DNA from: Luidia sarsii
Taxonomy: Eukaryota; Echinodermata; Asteroidea; Paxillosida; Luidiidae
Length of the DNA: 64,000 bases
Assembly: GCA_949987565.1 (NCBI GenBank)
Contig: OX465103.1
Location: 1,975,045-2,039,044, forward strand
Direction: 5' to 3'
The position numbers and the translations under genes are program-made. Below are positions 58,472 through 64,000 of this stretch, in pieces. Below the pieces are notes generated by a model. That model was not told the DNA's origin and did not search any database. It saw only the letters and a list, made by a program, of their open reading frames with translations. Each line of letters opens with the position of its first letter. Positions within the stretch are counted from its first letter, which is position 1.

Positions 58472-58997
58472 GAGAAAGACTTATACAATCATACGAAACG
58501 GAGAGTATACAAAAGAATGAGCGATCACCATATAGAACACTGATCATTATTTCTGCAGATAATGTTCCAGAAAAGGACAGATGTCGACCCCCTTGGTGAT
58601 TGTGTTTATCATTCGCCATTTCCTTAAGCCCCCACCCCCTCTGACTAAATGAGATCCCAACATGACCGAAAGATGTCAGCAAAAAATAACCCGCCAGTCC
58701 TGGGAGCGAGTGTTCATTTCAATCAACCCGTTTAAAACGTTGATATATTTTTTTTAAACCGATGATCCGTTTGAACGGCTTAGTATAGAGAAAGGGCAAT
58801 TCGGCAGTTGTTATTACAGATTAATATCCCTCCCTCCTTTTTTTCCAAGACGGCTGATTTTTTTGTATCGCCCCATGTAACTCCTATCGCCCGCACGCAT
58901 GGTACGTGTCCTGCCTCACACCACACATACACACATACTGCTGTACCACCGAATCCCTTTTGATTGCATAGACTTGAAGATGTCCTCATAGGGATAG
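58472..58997. other. Unique sequence, no gene seen
   Basis: AT-rich with poly-T and poly-A runs. Confidence 0.45.
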
Positions 58998-59031
58998 ACA
59001 GAGAGAAAGAGAGAGAGAGAGAGGAGAGGGA

Positions 59032-59120
<89 letters not shown>

Positions 59121-59212
59121 GAGACAGAGACAGAGACAGAGACAGAGAGAGAGAGAGAGAGACAGAGAGAGAGTGAGAGAGAGAGAGCGAGGGGGAGAGA
59201 GAGAGAGAGGGA

Positions 59213-59251
<39 letters not shown>

Positions 59252-59282
59252 GGAGAGAGAGAGAGAGAGAGAGGGAGAGAGG

Positions 59283-59315
<33 letters not shown>

Positions 59316-59325
59316 GGAGAAAAAA
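58998..59325. repeat. GA dinucleotide repeat
   Basis: More than 300 bases of AGAGAG with GGGAG and GACAG variants. Confidence 0.95.
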
Positions 59326-60159
59326 ACACGAATAAATAACCCGAAACCTTTAAACCTGGACCCTTCCTTCGATTGCAATCCAATCTGGATTTATTTTTTT
59401 CGTGGGGGAGGGGGGGGGGGGGTAACATGTTGGTTACAGAAGTAATTCTCTGTTGGTCGCAGACCCAGGCAAACCGTCAATACAGAGGCCCCCTCCTCCT
59501 CACCGTCCTGCATTCGATGCCGTGACAATAATCAGCCAAATAGCCTTCCCTTCCATTTCAACCCCGATGCAGAAACATAAAAGGCGGGAATTCGCCTTCG
59601 CCGAAAAAAAAAATAAGAGAGGAGGGTGGGGGAGAAAGAGGAGAGAGAAAGAAAGCACGGTATCTGGCTAGGACGGTCGGTATATTGTTTGGTTATGCGC
59701 TCCGTCTGTGTATAAATCTCAGTAATTTGATTTTACTTTTAAATCAACTGGGTCTTTGTGATCTAACGATGGTTAGATAGAGGCAGGCACAAATTAAGGT
59801 CTTATAAGATGTGGACGTGGAGCGAGGTTTTCAGCCACCCCCCTCCTCTCCCTTCCATCTCTGTGTCTCCTCCGCCTCTCCTCCCTCTGCGTCGAGATTA
59901 GCGTCGCCTTCCTTAAAACCCTCCCAACCTCGCTAGGGAGTTGGGATGGGGGTTGGGGGAGGGGGGGCAGGCCGTGTCCGCGGGCGTTGTGTCGGCGGGG
60001 CCAAGACGGAGCCCGAGACAGCGAGGACCTCACGCATTAGCGAGCGGTAGGAAAACTGTTTAAGCTCCGAGCGACTCCATCGCGTCGCCCCGGCCCGGCG
60101 ATATAGGAGGATATAGGAGGAAAGCGGTGGGATGGGAGAGGTTGTGAGGAGAGGAGGTA
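59326..60159. other. Unique sequence, no gene seen
   Basis: A poly-G run is at 59411-59421, with G-rich runs near 59945-59965. No exon support. Confidence 0.45.
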
Positions 60160-60223
60160 GGGTCCGAGAGAGATAGAGAGAGGGGGAGACAGGGACACAG
60201 AGCGACAGAGAGGAACAGAGAGG

Positions 60224-60285
<62 letters not shown>

Positions 60286-61745
60286 GAGAGACGAAGAGAG
60301 ACAGAGGGAGTATACCGGTAGGAAGGGAGAGGGGGAGCTAAAGACAGAGAGCGAAAGACAAAGACGGGGGAGTAGGGAAAGGGGGAGTGGGTAAGACAGA
60401 GACAGAGAGACACAGAGACTGAGGAGCATAAACAGAGAGAGAGACATAGAGAGATACTGAGAGATTATAGAAAGAGAGAGGGGAGATGTAGAGAGAGAGA
60501 TGTATAGCGAGTGACAGAGAGAGGAGGAAGATTGTGGAGAGATAGAGACAGAGAGACATAGATAGAGAGAAAGACTGAGAGATACCGGGGGAGAAAAACA
60601 GAGGAGAGAGGAGGAAGAGAGAGGAAGACAGAGAGAGGAGGAAGAGAGAGAAAGACAGAGAGAGGAGGAAGAGAGAGAAAGACAGAGGGAGAGAGGAGGA
60701 AGAGAGATAAAGACAGAGACAGGAGGAAGAGAGATAAAGACAGAGAGAGAGGAGGAAGAGAGAGAAAGACAGAGGAGAGAGGAGGAAGAGAGAGAAAGAC
60801 ACAGAGAGAGGAGGAAGACAGAGAAAGACAGAGGAGAGAGGAGGAAGAGAGAGAAAGACAGAGGAGAGAGGAAGAAGAGAGAGAAAGACAGAGATAGAGA
60901 AGGAAGAGAGAGAAAGACAGAGGAGAGAGGAGGAAGACAGAGAGAGGAGGAAGACAGAGAGCGGAGGAAGACAGAGAGAGGAGGAAGAGAGAGAAAGACA
61001 TAGAGAGAGGAGGAAGAGAGAGAGAAAGACAGAGAGAGGAGGAAGAAAGAGAGAGGAGGAAGACAGAGAGAGACAGACAGAGAGAGAGAAGAGAGAGAGG
61101 AGGAAGATAGAGAGAGACAGAGAGAGGGGAAGAGAGAGGAGGAAGAGAGAGAGAGGGAAGGAAGATAGAGAGAGAAGGAAGACAGAGAGACAGAGAGAAA
61201 GGAGGAAGAGAGAGAAAAACAGAGAGAGAGAAAGACAGAGAGAGGAGGAAGAGAGAGAAAGACAGAGAGAGAAAAACAGAGAGAGGAGGAAGAGAGAAAG
61301 ACAGAGAGAGAGAGGAGGAAGAGAGAGAAAGACATAGAGAGAGGAGGAAGAGAGAGAGAGAAAGACAGAGAGAGGAGGAAGAGAGAGACAGAGAGATAGG
61401 AGGAAGAGAGAGAAAGACAGAGAGAGGAGGAAGAGAGAGACAGAGAGATATGAGGAAGAGAGAGAAAGACAGAGAGGGGAGGAAGAGAGAGAAAGACAGA
61501 GAGAGAGGAGAGAGAGAAAGAGAGAGAGAGGAGAAAGAGAGAGAAAGACAGAGAGAGTGGAGGAAGAGAGAGAAAGACAGAGAGAGGAGGAAGAGAGAGA
61601 AAGACAGAGAGAGGAGGAAGAGAGAGAAAGACAGAGAGAGGGGGAGAGATGGAAACAGAGACAGAGAAACAGAGAGAGAGACAGAGATAGAGGCAGACAG
61701 ATGCAGACCGAGAAACAGCGAGAGACAGAGATCGAAGAGAGATGG
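60160..61745. repeat. 1.6-kb GAGGAAGA/GAAAGACA purine array
   Basis: After a GA run (60228-60280), units such as GAGGAGGAAGAGAGAGAAAG and GACAGAGA recur with a loose ~27-33-base period. The 432-, 503- and 560-codon Ser/Leu/Phe frames on the minus strand are artefacts. Confidence 0.95.
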
Positions 61746-62335
61746 CGAGGGGGGGGGAAATGCGTTAAAGGCCATAAATATACAGATATCGGCGTGGATA
61801 CTGGTGAAATTGCAAGGGCTGATAGATGGAGGAGATGGTGGTGAGAGATGGGTGGGGGGGGGTTGTGACGGGGCGAGCGGGTAGATCGCTTCGCGTGCCC
61901 CGGTATATACAATGCTCGATAGCGCACCGTGCGGCTGTATTCCGGAGAGGAATCCCACCACGATCCCCCAGGACACTCGTCAAGCAGCTCCGTCCATGCA
62001 GTCATCACTTCTGTCTTCACCAGATCGGTGCAACCGCGACTCGGGCCGTCTTAGATATGGAGATATCCTGACCTTAGAAGAAGAGCTGAGAGTCCTTGAA
62101 GGGAAATGGCTGAGCTTATTTAGTATCAAGGAGGGAGGGGAGGGAACACATTACATACTCGATGCCCCGATGCCTTCAAAGACAACCCCGATTCCCCTTT
62201 GGATAAAAACTTTTTTTACGGACCATCTACCTCTCCATGATCCAAAATACAACTGGAAATATAATCATGTGTATTTCGTATAGATTTTAGTGACAAAGTA
62301 TTTCTGGATGATAATAATGCTGATGGACGATGATA
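61746..62335. other. Unique sequence between purine arrays
   Basis: A 123-codon plus frame at 61912-62283 crosses this island. It has no recognised domain or splice support. Confidence 0.35.
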
Positions 62336-62765
62336 CAGGGGGAGATAGTCGGAGAGACAGAGGGAGTGGAGAGACAGACGGAGGGGAGAGACAGGGGGAG
62401 GGGAGAGACAGAGGGAGGGGGAGACTGAGAGGGGAGAGAGACACATGCAGGGAGGATGAGAGACAGAGGAGGGGAGAGACAGAGGGAGGGAGTGAAAGAG
62501 GGATGGAGAGAGCGGATTGACATAGAGAGAACACGAAAGAGACAGACAAAGACAGCGGGGAGACAGAGACTGATAGAAACGGAGAGACAGAAATACAGAG
62601 GGTGGGAGGAGGAATCAGAGAGAGAGAGAGAGAGAGAGGAAGGGTCAGAGAAAGAGAGAGGGGGGAGATTGAGACTGAGAGAAAGACGGAGAGAGAAGGA
62701 CGGAGAGTGATACAGAGACGAGAGAGAGAGGAGAGAGAGGGAGGGAGATATAGAGCGGAGAGAAG
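62336..62765. repeat. GA-rich simple repeat
   Basis: GAGACAGAGGGAGGGG-type units grading into GA dinucleotides. Confidence 0.93.
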
Positions 62766-64000
62766 TGAGAAGTAAGACATAGGCCTACATAATAGACAAA
62801 GAGAAGAGACATGCAATTTCAATGACCAAGTAGACCTACACATATACTAAACTGTTCGTATATTGCCTCTCACTTGTGAACCTCCATCTTACTATTAAAA
62901 GCACATACAGTGTGTAGCCGGTCACCAACAATAGATGCTATTCTCCCGACATGAACTGTCCACTTTTTTTAAGCCGATGGTTTTCCCCATGGGACCGGAA
63001 AGAGAGAGAGAGAGAGAGAGGGGGGGGGTAAGCTAGAATCAAGGCTTTCTCTTCGCGCCCTCTTATAAGATGACCCCTATCATCCTTCCAGTGACAACAG
63101 GGGCAGGTCTCGGGGGGGGGGGAACTGACCAGAGGTCTCTAACCCTCATCTTGCAAAATCTCAAGACTCCCCCATCGACCCTTGAGTAAAGCTTTTCCCG
63201 CATCAGTCGTTCAGACGAACAAACTCTGACGTGCATTTGTTGCTATCATCGTGGGCGAGCATGAGGCCAGAGGATCGGACTTATCTTCCACCAACAGGTT
63301 CTCCCCTTCTTCGTCTTACGGAGGCAGGTGTATCGGTGGTATCAGGTGGGAGGTGTGTTTTTCCCCCCTATACCACAGGGCTGTGGGGTTGGACTCCAAG
63401 CCATCTGGTTATGCGAGGGCCCTAATGAGGTGTTGATGTAAATGGCATAATTGAGGCCAGTCACTAATATGGCTTTAGCGACGCTCATTTTGGACCGCTC
63501 CGTCTTGCTCCCCCCCCCACCCAATCTGCCACCCCCCCCCCCTCCCCATCTCCTCCGACGATCACGTTTTGGGGTTTTTTAGTTGAAGTTGGCGTTATGC
63601 CCGGGGCCAACCGTCGACTTAAAGATGGAAGAGAAAGAGAGAGAGAAAAAAAAACCCGAAAGGTGTTTAACATTTTCACTGATCGGATGAAAAGACCCGA
63701 TATTGTGCGGGTCTTTTATTTTTCGTCTTAGATGGAGCATCCCCCCGGACCCAACTATCGGAGGAAGAACTTAAAGTGCGGGTCTGTGTGGGTCCTCCTC
63801 GCCTCCTCTTCCCCCCATCACCCCGCTGGGCCGGGAGAGGGGGGAAAAAGAACCGGGGGAGAGTCAACAAGGAGTTGACAGCTGTCATTTTGACTGACTC
63901 TTCCTCAAGTGTTTGGGAGCCGGAGTGAAAGTGTATAGCACCTCCCTCACCCCCCCCCCCCCCTTCCCTCCCCGCTCCTCCTCGTCAGTTTGTGATTCGT
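62766..64000. other. Unique sequence to window end
   Basis: Homopolymer runs are frequent (about 63023, 63112, 63511, 63530 and 63952). At 63690-63717 a perfect 9-base inverted repeat (AAAAGACCC, GGGTCTTTT) is followed by ATTTTT. It resembles a bacterial terminator, but nothing else supports one in this eukaryotic setting. No gene seen. Confidence 0.45.

Noticed and set aside
60338..62020. 560- and 503-codon minus-strand frames
   Set aside because: Ser/Leu/Phe-only translation of the GA-rich array, open in more than one phase.
1..64000. CRISPR arrays, rRNA genes, bacterial operons or plasmid origins
   Set aside because: None present. The tandem repeats lack the spacer structure of CRISPR, and the intron-exon genes are eukaryotic.

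Overview
This is animal nuclear DNA. It has GT-AG introns, very large microsatellites and minisatellites, short inverted-repeat transposons, tRNA-derived SINE pieces and one 200-N assembly gap (48375-48574). The palindromic word TAGGCCTA and its close variants recur across unique sequence. Together with the MITE-like families this suggests a marine invertebrate, probably a deuterostome such as an echinoderm or hemichordate; the lineage is an inference. Most of the window is repeat-rich and gene-poor.

Layout. 1-19.9 kb holds simple repeats and MITEs, with no gene I can support. At 19967-21087 a small four-exon gene of unknown function can be assembled on the minus strand, with a MITE in one intron. 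21-32 kb holds repeats, including a duplicated 9-bp minisatellite block, a LINE relic, a hammerhead-like retroelement motif and a long ACT/AGT tract. At 32945-39992 lies the main find: an unbroken 17-exon gene for an 876-residue KDZ-superfamily (Kyakuja/Dileera/Zisupton) transposase. Every intron is GT-AG, every phase matches, and both the CxC2 zinc cluster and the DDE acids are present. At 45141-46732, 5.1 kb downstream on the same strand, three more phase-consistent exons encode a homeodomain-like helix-turn-helix followed by an HMG box. 46.7-64 kb returns to repeats: ACATGT tracts, a GGGCTT satellite grown next to a dispersed repeat, two more MITE copies, GA/CT tracts and a GC-rich block dense in homeodomain-type sites.

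How the parts relate. The KDZ transposase and the homeodomain/HMG gene could be two genes of one large intron-containing transposon, or host genes (one perhaps domesticated) that happen to be neighbours. The sequence does not settle this because no terminal inverted repeats enclosing both genes were identified by eye. The TTAA-flanked MITEs (four copies), the palindromic element carrying histone-type 3' stem-loops, and the hammerhead-like motifs show that several mobile-element classes have been active here. Nearly all long open frames in the rest of the window are by-products of short-period repeats whose unit is a multiple of three or lacks stops.
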